Source: Sipunculus nudus (lineage: Eukaryota; Annelida; Sipuncula; Golfingiida; Sipunculidae). From it: a DNA stretch of 64,000 bases. Made by a program: the position numbers and the translations under genes. The DNA lies in NCBI GenBank assembly GCA_026874595.1, contig CM049312.1, forward strand, positions 57,479,429 to 57,543,428. The letters run 5' to 3'. Below, one piece after another: positions 1-11,022 of this stretch (the stretch's first letter is position 1; each line of letters opens with the position of its first letter). Below the pieces are notes generated by a model. It did not search any database. It worked only from the letters and a program-made list of their open reading frames with translations, and was not told where the DNA came from.

Positions 1-47
<47 letters not shown>
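1..47. repeat. (AC)n(AT)n compound microsatellite
   Basis: Five AC units run directly into about 18 AT units. The tract forms the left border of the palindromic element that follows. Confidence 0.97.
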
Positions 48-49
<2 letters not shown>

Positions 50-78
50 TGGTATAGCCGTGTTAGTCTGTAGTTGAA

Positions 79-181
79 GCGAAAGTTAAGATAAATAGTG
101 ACGCCTTTTAGATAGACTAACTAGTTTATTAATAAACTAGTTAGTCTATCTAAAACGCGTCACTGTTTATCTTAACTTTCG

Positions 182-182
<1 letters not shown>
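79..182. repeat. 104-bp near-perfect palindrome (foldback element)
   Basis: The arms 79-130 and 131-182 are reverse complements over 52 bp with only two mismatches (T/C at arm position 18 and C/G at arm position 27), and there is no spacer. The centre is TTTATTAATAAA. Left of the palindrome, 48-78 (containing TAGCCGTGTTAGTCTG) has no counterpart on the right, where an (AT)n tract begins directly at the arm end. The structure would extrude as a cruciform or a long RNA hairpin. It looks like a foldback or MITE-type element whose right outer segment is missing or replaced by the microsatellite. No coding capacity is seen. Confidence 0.93.

Positions 183-223
<41 letters not shown>
183..223. repeat. 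(TA)n microsatellite
   Basis: About 20 TA units abut the right arm of the palindrome without any intervening base. Confidence 0.97.
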
Positions 224-225
<2 letters not shown>

Positions 226-504
226 TTGTCTCAATATTTTAAACTTCAAACAGGTAGAAAAAAGTCAGGTGAAAAAAAAAATTTAGGGAGGGGGGAGAGG
301 CGCAAAATATTTGAAATTTTTTTGTATTAATCAGTTTCTGTTATGAAATTGGTATTTTTTTTCGGTATCATACTCGCAAGGGGGAGGCTAAAAACGAGAG
401 TCTATGTGAAAGTATTACATTTGATAGTTTATTATTAAATTTGAGAAAAAATAATTAGCTTTGATATTCATTTTATTTTTCCTTAATATATTAAAGGGTA
501 TTTT
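224..504. other. AT-rich non-coding stretch
   Basis: A- and G-runs only; no gene or element boundary recognised. Confidence 0.6.
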
Positions 505-676
505 TGGTATGGTAGGAGATTTTGGGGACATCTAATGGTATGCAAAATTTTGGAATCGTAGGTCCAACGGTTTCAAAACGTGCCCTGTTTAAGGACGGAC
601 GGCCGGCCTGCTGGACGGATGACGGACAAAGGACCACGACTATAGCTCAGATGACTTATAGTCAGCTGAGCTAATA
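505..676 (+). repeat. GGAC-tailed interspersed repeat, right end
   Basis: The stretch ends in repeated GGACGG words (592-625), then a segment with ATAGCTCAGATGA and GTCAGCTGAGCTAATAAAA. This is the type of GC-rich tail I associate with a very abundant molluscan repeat class. Two other tails of the same type occur in the window (3536-3586 and 45510-45596). The upstream boundary is a guess: 505-590 reads like the body of such a repeat. The family name is not known to me. Confidence 0.55.
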
Positions 677-1251
677 AAATGCAGTATTTTACATATGATA
701 ATGATATCACAGAAAGAAATCCATAATATAAGAGGAAACGTGTCCCAGCATGATCCCCTTTGATGACACATTTTCAGGTCATATGTGTGTGTGTGTGTGT
801 GTTATGCACTAAACAAACTGGCAATGCGTGTGTCTGTCCTAGAGACTTTTTATATGCACTTGATCCTTATTACTGCGACAGCTCTTTACTGATATTTGTA
901 TCAAATGTACCAATAATACCTTTTTTCACAGTCACAATTGTTTAATTACCATGTTGCACAATTCTGAGACCTTAAAGTCAAGGTAAGCAACAGGAATGTT
1001 CAGTTGCGCAGATTATATTATCGATAACCTGATGCCCTCTAACACTGCGGTGAGATACAGAAATATTATATAATGATCCTAGGTAAACCTTTTGACCATA
1101 TATACTGGTTTTATATATAGGATGCTATATTTCCTTTGCGAGATTGCGTGTTTCAGCATGTATACCTCTATTTCTTATACACGTAGCCAAGCCTGAAGGC
1201 ACAAGACTGTGATATATTGATTTACGTGAATGTACTTAACCTTATACACAG

Positions 1252-1348
1252 GGGCGTCAATATAGGGGGGAATGGGGGTATATACCCCCCCCCCCCACTT
1301 TTTGGCAAGGGGGGATGGTCAATGTAATCACCCCCCCCCCCCCCCCCA
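1252..1348. repeat. G-run/C-run repeat (GGGGCGTCAATA type)
   Basis: GGGGCGTCAATATAGGGGGG is followed by C-tracts at 1285-1296 and 1331-1347. A similar start, GGGTCGTCAATAAGGGGGGG, recurs near 63073, which suggests a dispersed repeat rather than isolated homopolymers. Confidence 0.5.
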
Positions 1349-2525
1349 CTAATATTATAATATTGCAAATGAAAAATATTAATAAATAGAATTAAAGACT
1401 TTTGATCTATTTACTATAAAGTGAAACAATGTTATATCTTAACAAAATAACTTATTTTCTAAAACATTATAATAATTTGAATTATGATTAAGTATATATA
1501 TATAATAATAATCATATATATATAACAACAGTAATTTCTGAAAATGGAATTAAATTGTGGAATCGATATCAATACTACGTATATATTTTAAATGCATTTT
1601 GTTCTTTAATATTTACGGAAGATTTATATATATTTAGGACTTCCTTTTCATATCTCTGCCCCCCCCCTGTATATACATATATGTATATAAGCTTATTTAA
1701 ATACGTTCTGTGTTATTTTTCTGTATTTTATTATATTTGTATTTATTATTTTTTAGGTCATGAATTGCAAATTAATAACACATTGCTGGAACTGAAGGCA
1801 AATAAATTTATATCTATATATATGTGTGTGTGTGGTTGTGCGTGCGTGAATATGTGAAATCAGGAAATACACATATTTCCTTAAACTTTCAGTAAAAACA
1901 TATTATTCCTTATTTACCCGTGCATGAAATTCATGCATTTACTGAAGTTTCTAACAAATGCATGTTTTTCCTTAAATTGGGAGCCTAAAATTTAACCCAT
2001 TTACTAAAATGAAAAACATGGACAATATGTTTCTTATGTAGACTGATTTACTTATATAAATAGAATTCATGTTATACCATGGCCTAGCCGTGCATCATCA
2101 TAAATATACTTCCTCTGAACGCATGTGTACGCTTCAAAGAATTTTCATAGTACTGATCTTTTTTTGCCGTTTGCGCACTATATATATATCGTTGCCGGAG
2201 TGTCATTGCCGGAAAAACTGGCGGATGAATGCATGTACACAGCTGAATTCTAGTTAAATGTATACAGCTATATATTTGCTTTATATTATTGTTATAATAT
2301 GTGCATGCATGTATAATCTAGAATGATACTGTATTTCTATGTTTTCACAGAAATTCATCAGACTAACACATGTACACTTTTTATAATTTATAAGTGTTGT
2401 CTTTGGTCAGATATAATCATGCATCTGGGAGTCAGGATAACCTATTTGTTCAAAATATCGGGGTTTGGCATGCAGAATGATATATCTATAGGCCCCTGAG
2501 CTCCCTGTTTCCTATATTATATACA

Positions 2526-2528
<3 letters not shown>
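1349..2528. other. AT-rich non-coding stretch
   Basis: Short frames of up to 100 codons occur, but they are rich in Tyr, Ile and Phe from AT tracts and lack domain features. No gene is supported. Confidence 0.6.

Positions 2529-2602
<74 letters not shown>
2529..2602. repeat. (AT)n(GT)n compound microsatellite
   Basis: About 27 AT units (2529-2582) switch directly to about 10 GT units (2583-2602). Confidence 0.97.
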
Positions 2603-3180
2603 AACCGGAGTTTCAAGTTGAATTACATAAAAAAACTAGATTTTTATTTTTACTGAAATAGTTTAATCTTAAAATATATATAGAGTGAACAGAAATACAA
2701 TTTTGCACGGCTCATTCAGCAGTGTGCATGGGAGTAATTAACTAACACTATCAATGCATACGGTACATAGGCCTACCTCATTAGCTTATAAAATATTTTC
2801 TTTTGTACAATATACTGAAAGGTTACTGATTTGAGAATAATGTAAATTATCGATTATATTGTGGAACATAAACACTTAAATGCATGGTAAACCATGCTAC
2901 TAAGCTACTAAATGATTATAGGGAGAACTTAACAAGAACATATATTGAATAGGCTACATATAAATATAAACACTAAATTCACCGTATAAATGAAACGGAT
3001 TTATCCCTTTATTGGCTTTGCCGATCATGAAATACTGAATAAAAAGTTCACCTCTCTGAAGGAGAACTGTTTTTCTTTTTTCCAGTGAACATGCAATTTC
3101 CATATTCCTTTTGACACAGACTACATATTTATATATTTAAAAAAGAAACCCATTGCCTTCTGTGCAACTAATGTTTGGTT
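2603..3180. other. Non-coding stretch, nothing recognised
   Basis: AT-rich sequence without repeats or frames that I can support. Confidence 0.55.
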
Positions 3181-3297
3181 ACGAGATGACTTTGGTGGGG
3201 GTACGAGATGACCGGCGATTGAGTACGAGATGACTTGGGGTGATACGAGATGACTTGAGTACGAGATGACTTGGGTACGGGTTGACCGGTACCCGGC
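3181..3297 (+). repeat. Degenerate minisatellite, ACGAGATGAC units
   Basis: ACGAGATGAC begins units at 3181, 3203, 3225, 3245 and 3261, and the variant ACGGGTTGAC starts at 3277. Spacing falls from 22 to 16 bp. The last unit runs into an ACCGGTACC-type junction with an LTR fragment. On the reverse strand the frame repeats V-I-S-Y/S motifs, a known artefact of this repeat in mollusc data as far as I recall. Confidence 0.85.
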
Positions 3298-3434
3298 CGC
3301 ACCAAGCCAGCTAGAACAAGGAACGCTGTAGCATAGCAACGCCCAGGGCTTGAGTCAAACACGAATCAGAATGTCAACAGCGCACTATAAAAGAGACATG
3401 TCAACCGCTCACAATAAAACAGACATCTTTAACA
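3298..3434 (-). mobile_element. LTR fragment (5' part of the TGTTAC...GTAACA family)
   Basis: The segment aligns with the last about 135 bp of the LTR copy ending at 54410: both have TAGAACAA(G/A)GAACG, ACACGAA..., AATGTCAACA and CACAATAAAACAGACAT near the end, then a terminal TTTAACA (here) or TGTAACA. It also shares CCTGGGCGTTGC (reverse strand) with the copy at 26391. In the inferred sense orientation this is the start of the LTR; the rest is absent, and the minisatellite abuts it. Confidence 0.75.
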
Positions 3435-3535
3435 AAGTGCAGATAGCAAAAAAAAAGAAAAATCCGGTATAGCTTTTTTTTTAGATCACTTATTTTTTTC
3501 TAGCTCCTGCCGCTTTGGCGATGTTTTGGGTTAAC

Positions 3536-3586
3536 GTACGGACTACGGCCGACGGACGACGCCACACTATCGCATAAGCTCACAGG
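3536..3586 (+). repeat. GGAC-type repeat tail
   Basis: A short GC-rich stretch (GACTACGGCCGACGGACGAC) followed by CGCATAAGCTCAC resembles the tails at 590-676 and 45510-45596. It is probably the decayed end of another copy. Confidence 0.4.
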
Positions 3587-4151
3587 TTCGCTAAAATATT
3601 TCCGTGAAATGTATCTTTATCATATATTACTGAACAATTACGAGTAAATGACAAAGTTATATTGATTTTCGTGTTTTCATTTTCGTATAATACATTTATA
3701 TCATGTGCACATGCATTTGAGTGATATATAATCCAAGGAGAACTTTAGCTTTGCTCAAGCAAATAGACTGTTCAATACGGAACTTAATGTACGCGGCGAG
3801 AGGTCAATACCTTACACACGCGTTATATTTTTTTTGAGAGAAAGAGGGAATAGCACAAATTAGCGACATTAGCGAGGAAACTCTATCACATTCGGGGGGT
3901 TGTTGTTGTTGTGTTCGTATACTGACTTATCCTGCATTGGTTTGGGGATACAACTTGTGACTTGTATGTGTAGTAGGCGGGGAGGGTGGGGGGTTAATTT
4001 GATTTACAATTTTATTATTATATGCATGTATATATATGAGATCATAGAGAAAGTCACACAGTATTGTTTTTTTTTTAATACTTTTTTTTCAAGAACATTT
4101 TAAATAGGCTTCTTGTAACTTTCATACGACAGTCATGGATTTCCACCTTTA

Positions 4152-4179
4152 CCCCCCCCCCCCCCCCACACACACACAC
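4152..4179. repeat. C16(CA)n tract
   Basis: A run of about 16 C leads into about 6 CA units. The same order recurs at 18408-18445 and 21531-21563. Confidence 0.95.
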
Positions 4180-4574
4180 CTAACCCCACCGCCGATCCTA
4201 CAATGTTGGGCATTCCCACTGATCTAACCAGTTATCAATCTCAAACAGTTATGAAGAACAACAGTTCTGTGACACAGAAAATAAATTTCGTTGTTCCATC
4301 TAGAGTTTTAACAGATTCAATACATTTTAAGATATCGCTACTAAACTTGGCACGGCACTTCTACATTGTAAAGGACACATGTCTGTAAAAGTTTCAACTG
4401 AACAGCACTGTGTTAACTATCACATATGTTTCCGCATGAGTGAACTCAAGAATTTTACCATCTTAATATAGGGAATCACATTTGGTTATGGCATTTTGAT
4501 CCAATTGTCTGTACCAATTATAATTAACAGGAAAATGGACATTGAAAATCTGAAAAAAATCAGAGTTTTGAACC

Positions 4575-4606
4575 CTGTGACCTTGAAAATAGGTCAAGGT
4601 CACTGT
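4575..4606 (+). repeat. TGACCTTG...AGGTCAAGGTCA repeat segment
   Basis: TGACCTTGAAAATAGGTCAA followed by GGTCAC forms an imperfect inverted repeat with half-sites TGACCTTG and CAAGGTCA. The same block is the core of every unit in the array at 44402-45596, so this is an isolated relative of that element. Confidence 0.7.
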
Positions 4607-4629
4607 GACTGGATCTAATTGATTGAACT

Positions 4630-5402
4630 TTAAGCCGCTATCACATATAGCTTACGAGTAAATTCAACATTTTTTGGCTATATTCGCACGGTACCCGCAA
4701 GGTACCGGTAGATTTTCACAGACGCAAGTTCAATTTTGACTGGTCGCACGTACGCCATGGAGCAGAGCTGGCTGCGTTTAATTCTCCCGGCGTTTCAACT
4801 TACCGTAAACCCGTAGACAGGGCGAAGACTGATCGTGCGGTCGCCTTACGGGCACTGGCCGGTATCCGGACGGCTCCCGTTCGATTTTTTCGTAATTTTC
4901 TCGACAATATTCGGACGGGCGTCTTGCAGTGTCAGCCTATGCCGTACGGGCACCGTGCGATAGCCTTACTGTGTCATATGTGAAGAGTCGTATGGCCGCA
5001 CAGCCCCCCTTGCAATGGAAATATTGCCTGTGCCGTGTCCTCACGGTGCCCTGAATCTGTACTGTCGGATATATACAGCCACAGTGGCATATATTTCTAA
5101 CAATGAATCTCTGTGCGCTGAAGCCAGCTTCTCTGACGAGTCATGTGTTTGACTGAACCTTGAAAATTGGTTTGAATAAGTAAAGCTCAGATTTGGTACA
5201 ACAATAAATATAATATCAGTGATTTCCAATAATTATATTTTGTAGTAAGTTGTTGTAGTAAAGATAATAAAAGATCGAATCGAGTTAAATAAGGAAAACA
5301 CTGATTGTTATATACCAAATAATAATATCGGTCTCTATCCTATTTGAACGTTGCTTATTCTTTGGCTGCATGTTGAAGAAATGACTGTTGTTTAAATATC
5401 AG

Positions 5403-5452
<50 letters not shown>

Positions 5453-5632
5453 AAAAGCAGGAAATAAACCCTTACGGTGGCCGGACGGTGCCAGCGATCG
5501 CCGGCCGGGCGCCGTACTGTGTATTTGCTTCATGCACAGAACCCGCACGGTCACCTTTCGGTTCCCGGACGGCTCCCGTACCAACCCTATTTCGGAGGTT
5601 ACCTTGCGGTCACCGTAGATTATGTGAGTAGT
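4630..5632. repeat. CpG-rich patch, possible DNA element
   Basis: Against an AT-rich background, 4685-5040 and 5460-5625 are rich in CG dinucleotides and share words such as CCGGACGGCTCCCGT (4868 and 5568 areas), GTGCGGTCGCC and CGCACGGT. An (AT)n tract (5403-5448) separates the two blocks. The outer ends carry weakly inverted words: TATCACATATAGCTTACG near 4638 and, on the other strand, ACTCACATAATCTACGGT near 5625. I read this as a decayed terminal-inverted-repeat element with internal duplication; boundaries are uncertain. Confidence 0.4.
5403..5448. repeat. (AT)n microsatellite
   Basis: About 22 AT units with one phase break at 5412. Confidence 0.97.
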
Positions 5633-5639
5633 ATATAGT

Positions 5640-6330
5640 ATATATACTGTACTGAACGTAGTGTATGTGAGCTAGGCAATAGTAAATTACATTCTGAGTA
5701 AGTAAGTATCAATGACTAACACAAAAAATGGCAGAATAATAAGAAAAACAGGAAGAAGAACAAAAAGAAGGAGAATGACAACAACAAATATCTCCACCTG
5801 TCTGTACTCTTCAAACTTTGCGAATTTGTAGGGTTTTTTTTCTCGGCCGGTATATTTACACGAAAATCGCCTGCTCACCCGTTTATGTTTACCGAATATT
5901 TATAAGCCGTATAATCTTTTGGTGGTCTGAAATAAATGTAGAACAAAAGACCGTGAATTTATTTCGTGAATTTATTTTCTGAATAGATACATCTTAAATG
6001 CCACACTGAGTACAACCACACTCAGTCTCTCGTCCATTAGCATTTTGTTGCGGGCTCCGGGCTCAACTATGACCTTGTGTAAGTAAGATACGACAATGAT
6101 GCCATTACTGACGTGATAAATCTGACCTAAGTCATGGTCGAAGACATGTCTAGTCCGATGGTCATGTTCCTTGTCTATGAAACGTAATTACTTTTGGGCA
6201 TATTCACAGTTCTTAATTTATATGGGTTTCGTTGCTCTGCGAGAAAAGGCGCACACTAAATATTACTGTTGTGTTTTCGGGAAACGATTTACAATGAGTC
6301 TTAAACAATCGAACTTTATTTCCTCTGCGA
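5640..6330. other. Non-coding stretch, nothing recognised
   Basis: No frame or repeat structure that I can support. Confidence 0.55.
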
Positions 6331-6334
6331 AAAG

Positions 6335-6480
6335 GGTATGAGTTCAGACCCTTTCGCGTGTGTGTGTGTGTGTGTGTGTGTTTACGATATAACTCACGCA
6401 ATCTTGAACGAATCTCATGAATTTTTTAGGTATTTCGTGCACGGTTCATGTAAGAATCGATTAGATTTTGGTGTGGATCC
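6335..6480 (+). repeat. Dispersed repeat C, copy 1
   Basis: Starts around the (GT)n tract 6359-6381 and continues TATAACTCACGCA...TGAACG...GGTATTTCG...GATTTTGGTGTGGATCCGG. A diverged copy with the same order of words lies at 17510-17690. This resembles a widespread molluscan repeat with a GATTTTGGTGGTGATCCGG-type core (recollection). Confidence 0.65.
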
Positions 6481-6549
6481 GGTACATTATCCGAATGAAT
6501 GCAAGCGTTTTGGTGTTGATCCGGAACATTATCCGAATGAATGCAAGCC
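6466..6549 (+). repeat. Tandem duplication, 42-bp unit
   Basis: Units 6466-6507 and 6508-6549 are the same length and differ at three positions. Both contain TTTTGGTGT(G/T)GATCCGG and CATTATCCGAATGAATGC. In frame they read as a 14-residue repeat around DP(V/E)HYPNECK, but the surrounding frame is only 83 codons and starts in a microsatellite, so coding is unlikely. Confidence 0.85.
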
Positions 6550-6654
6550 TCCGCAATTGGAGGGGGTCCCAATTGGGCCAAATGAATGAAGACAAACACA
6601 GTTTTGGGAGCATCCCTTAAAAGGGACCCTATCCAATAGCGGAGGCTTGCATTC
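6539..6654. repeat. Inverted repeat, 32-bp arms
   Basis: The arms 6539-6570 and 6623-6654 are reverse complements with three mismatches, including a perfect 16-bp block (GAATGCAAGCCTCCGC). The loop is about 52 nt. The left arm overlaps the end of the 42-bp tandem unit. Confidence 0.85.
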
Positions 6655-6659
6655 CTTAA

Positions 6660-7840
6660 AATTCAGTTTAGTTTTCTACTTCAACATGAGACGACGAAAA
6701 CTTCAAACGAACATGATGTCTATTCGAGTCAATAGATGAATATAGGCTTTTAGTCGTATAAATACTGAAAAGGTGGAACTGTATAAACACTGAAGCGCTC
6801 GCACCCTTAGGACCGTGAACAGCAGCTCGTGTACATCAACTTATGGTTCTTCAGAAATGATGATTGCACCTCCATCGGCCTTACTGAAGATGAACTATAG
6901 GTCGTCGTTTACCATTTTATACAATAATCATGTAATCATACCGTCATATGCTCCAATTAGGGTTGCCCATAGCATCGGTTATAAAATATTAATGGTTCAG
7001 TTCAACAAGATAAAATGTTAAATAGGTACGACCGCTCCGGCTTCAGAGTATAGAATATTTTGTTAAAATCTATTGATGCTATGCTCCACAACCCTTAAGC
7101 TGCCCTTTTAATTTGGTGATATCTGATTGATCAATGTTTCTTCGAGTGTGACAAAGGTACAATCAACGTTGGTCATAAGATGTCTTTGAAACTGTCAATA
7201 AATTGATTTCTAAGACAATACTTCTTAAAAAATGAATAGTCCATGCTACCCAATAAATAACAGAAAGGTTCTGAATATGATACAGACAGTTTTGCCTCTA
7301 ACCCAAGCGGTGTTAAACCATTTTGTCTTCGAACAAGGAAAATTAGCAGTGCTTGGTGATGTTTGGCATGAATCAGCGGTTATTGCCGCAAGGCGTGTAG
7401 CCGCCATTGTTATTTAACAAACTTAACCTAATGGCATATAGGGTTCCCTGTGGATGCGAGTAGTTCTGTGACGAACATGATAAACAAATTTTTGTTTCCG
7501 CAGATACATCAAAAGTCGCTTAATTTGCAGTCGTATTTCAGGACTGATCAAAACATGAACCTTTAACTCAGTATGTTTAGAATATATAACAAATGATTTT
7601 TCATATACTTCTTTCTTCGTCATCAGATTGCGTGACACTAAAGTAATGTCGCAATGTCCGTTTGTGGTCGAACGCCCAGGTACAGTGCACTTAAAAAGTT
7701 AAAAGAAAAAGGATAATAATTGCTTAAAACTTGGAATGGCATACTGTGTGGACACGTAAACCCTTTTGACATAAGTTGCGAGCAAAGGTACAGCCAGGGT
7801 TATCGCCATTTTGGCCCTCTGATATTAGAGAGTCAACGAC
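6660..7840. other. Non-coding stretch, nothing recognised
   Basis: Frames are below 75 codons and have no recognisable motif. Confidence 0.55.
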
Positions 7841-7847
7841 CAGCATA

Positions 7848-8116
7848 CTTTTTAGTATGCTTTCTAACAACACTATGCATTAGCGAGAAAATTTTAAGTC
7901 AGAATCTTGGTAAATCCCTCCCGATGCATATAACTCGTAACCATAGAGACGGAGTTTCAGTGAGTTCACATATATTCTTTTGTGCTAATTCATCATTTCT
8001 AGCCTAATGATAAGATTATGGGCTGTTTACAATGACATGAATGTAACATGATGGAAGATTAGTGCAATGCATTTCTTGGTATCGCTTGTAACTTACGTAA
8101 GGCTTTACCAGCCCTA
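7848..8116 (+). repeat. Dispersed repeat A, copy 1 (short form)
   Basis: Shares, in order, the words for TTTCTAA..ACAC, TTGGTAAA.CCC, CATAGAGACGG.GTTTCAGT, ATTATGG.C.GTTTAC, ATGAATG.AAC and CTTACCAG.CC-type segments with 10020-10565 and 58370-58905. Compared with those copies it lacks the first about 170 bp and an internal segment of about 50-60 bp. All three copies lie in the same orientation. No coding frame is conserved among them. Confidence 0.7.
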
Positions 8117-8139
8117 AAAATGTGCCCACTAAGGCGTGA

Positions 8140-10018
8140 ACTCACACTAAGTCAAGGTTTGATATGGACAGAAATGCGACAAGGAAGTACCGCGAGCACA
8201 ATGCCAATTAAGCAGCGAATCCCTTCTCGGAGGTATTCTGGCAGCAGCTGAACCCCCTAGCGGCAGTGAAGAAGCCAGAAACACGTGCTTGTGCAGCCCG
8301 GCCTACAAGAGTATATAATGGTAGAATGATAGATTTGTGCTTGCCAGTTGTTAGTCATATTCTTTTTCATTAAAAAAAAACTAAGACTAGGCCTCTCGTG
8401 GAAAGCTCTTCGGTTAAATCTGTAATAAAACGTTAGACATGGAAATGGTAAGATAAAAGGGCAGTGTTTTTTTTCCCTGAGTGTCATGAAGTCAAAATGC
8501 CTCTTCCAGTTAGCCGCAATCCTACAGCAAGTATATAGTTGGACCCGGATGGTCAAATTAATAAAAAAATCAACCTGGGCCATCCATTTTGCTCAGAGGC
8601 TAAGCCGTAAACCTATAAATATTACGTGTCTTTTTGTGCCGATTGAAACCACGGCCTCTCAGCCAACTAAATTTATCCATACCATATGCTGCAGGGATGA
8701 GCAGCCAATCAGGACTTTCCATACTACTTTCTGCAAAAGGGTATCTGTGACTTGCAAGTGCTTCTAATCGTAAAGTGCCGGAAAGTATACAGGCCATAAT
8801 AGCTCCGGGTACCAGGCCAATCCTCAACGTTTTAAGGGGAAAAAATGAAATGCAGCTTAAACACACACCAAACATCCAATAGCCAATAATTCAAAGAGTT
8901 GCGCTTGGTCCTTAAATAGACGCGTAGCTGATTTAATTAGGGGGAAAGTTAGACACACTGAATCCGTTCAAATGATTTCGCGAGGGTTCATTTCCCGTTC
9001 TGATTTCCGAGTCAATATAAACACAACATTTTACGACGACCAAGGCATCTTAAACATGGTGAAGGCCGGAAAGCGTCTTTTCTGGGGTCACGATCACCTC
9101 GGGTTTGCCAGAAAATGTAAAGTTATTTAAGCGTTCATACATTACTCAATGCTTGGTGTGGGCGGCCTCAAACACCTTAACGCGAAAAAATTGGCTTACA
9201 CAGTAAACGCTCATTTGTTTCCCCGAAATGAGGACACGCTAAGCTCAAGTAAATAATATATGACTCTTAGGTACTAAATGGAATTTTGCCCGAAGTTGTT
9301 TGTTAAACGTCACTTGTTGAGGTGTTTCATAAGTCGCACGCAGCCAGAGAAAATCCCCGTCTTTTTCCAGGCAGTCAACTCCAGCGGATCCAATAAACGG
9401 AATCCGCAGTGTCAAGCAAGTTGTTTACACGCTGTTAGGTAGTTACACATATAGGAAGGGTTTATTTTTCGTTTGATGCTCACAGCTCAATGGTGTCCTC
9501 GTTTTCGTTACTTTCACAAACCTGAAGTGATGTCTGCCAATTAATATAAATGGACTGAAGGAGCTATAACTGTATCCTCCGATTTATGCTTAGATCTTAT
9601 ACTTCAGGTTCAAACGTAAAAAGGTAAAGGTAGCGTGTTTATAGTCTAACATCATCGGAATTTACCTTCCTTTCTGATCATTTGACCTTTTCATAAACTT
9701 TAGATTCAGAAATATTAGTTATGATTAAATTTCATGGCTTTCGAATGTCAAGGAAATCCACGAATTCGTGATTTCGACGATCAAAAAGTCACACGATCAA
9801 TGATTATCCTGATGGCAGCTGATAGTCGATTCAAATGTTTGGGTGACATTGTTACAAATTTATGAATGTCATTGGTATACATATGATAATTGTGCTGACT
9901 GCTGAGTTAGATTTCCTGTAAACGATTAATGCTGGTCGTGATTTATCAAATTTCAGATGGTAATTCCATGTTTTCTCCTAATGTCCCTCAAACACTTAGC
10001 GTCATATTGACCCTCTGG
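8140..10018. other. Non-coding stretch, nothing recognised
   Basis: Overlapping frames of 91-108 codons occur on both strands around 8257-8875, but none shows a domain or a conserved motif, and they lie beside a dispersed repeat. Confidence 0.5.
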
Positions 10019-10019
10019 C

Positions 10020-10565
10020 ATTACGACCAGATTACTGGCGTCAGAGTGTCGTGACATCTACGTCTGAGGATCGCATTAGAAGGCCTTTTGAAGATGCAAA
10101 TATTTTCGTCATTTCTGACAACGCTTCATAGGCTACAGGGACACTGTCAATCAACATAAACCAGACCATTCGTTAGCATTTTATGTGTACTTTCTAATAA
10201 TACCAAATATGAGCTAGAAAAATTCCCGTTTAACCCAGAACTTTGGTAAACCCCTCGGCATGTTTGTTGAATTTATGACCGCATGAACACAAGCATGGCT
10301 CGCACGGGTAACAGGACTCAGGCAACTTGCAGGCGACACAGGAAATGATCCGTGTCCATGGAGACGGTGTTTCAGTTTGGGTTGCGAGCTCACATATATA
10401 CTATTGTGTTTATTCACCATTCTAAGCATAATATTGAGATTATGGTCCGTTTACCACAATATGAATGCAACCAGATGCAAGACCACTGCGATACATTCTC
10501 CATATTACTAGTATCACGACTCGAGTAGGCTTACCAGCCCAATTATCCGATTGCCTACTGAGTCG
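10020..10565 (+). repeat. Dispersed repeat A, copy 2
   Basis: Starts near ACTGGCGTCAGAG and includes GATGCAAATATTTTCGTCA, which is shared exactly or nearly so with the copy at 58370. It continues with the conserved words of copy 1. This and copy 3 are the longest forms (about 540 bp). Divergence among copies is high, suggesting an old family. Confidence 0.75.
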
Positions 10566-10954
10566 GGTTGCCATGGCTATCAAACACTGCCCCCTGTAAT
10601 GATGATTAACGTTTATAATTAAACAATATAAAAAAACCTGTATTTTAAACTGAAAACATTCCCCCATCATATCATTTTGTCAACATTTCGGGTGAAATAT
10701 TTAAGAACAAACCCACATTTCTATTGCTCTCTTGTATACATTGACTTCAAAGACAAGGGCCATGTTAACTCACATGCATTACCTCGGGACGCGAATGTAA
10801 AGAAAATTCTTCCTGAATATAGCTAAATATTTTTTCGTGCATAAATGTGATCCATTAATAAGACACCCGATACTTCTTCAGAATATTGCCGATAGTTCTT
10901 GTGTATAACTGCTAGCTGCAATATGTAAGGCTTAATATGCTTTCTTTTGTTGTT

Positions 10955-10956
<2 letters not shown>

Positions 10957-11021
<65 letters not shown>
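10957..11021. repeat. (TA)n microsatellite
   Basis: About 32 TA units, uninterrupted. Confidence 0.97.

Positions 11022-11022
<1 letters not shown>

Noticed and set aside
1555-1857. 100-codon plus-strand frame
   Set aside because: Tyr/Ile/Phe-rich composition follows from AT tracts and a C-run; no domain or conserved motif.
8257-8875. Overlapping frames on both strands as a small gene
   Set aside because: Three mutually exclusive frames of similar length with no motif; typical of chance frames in a region of lower AT content.
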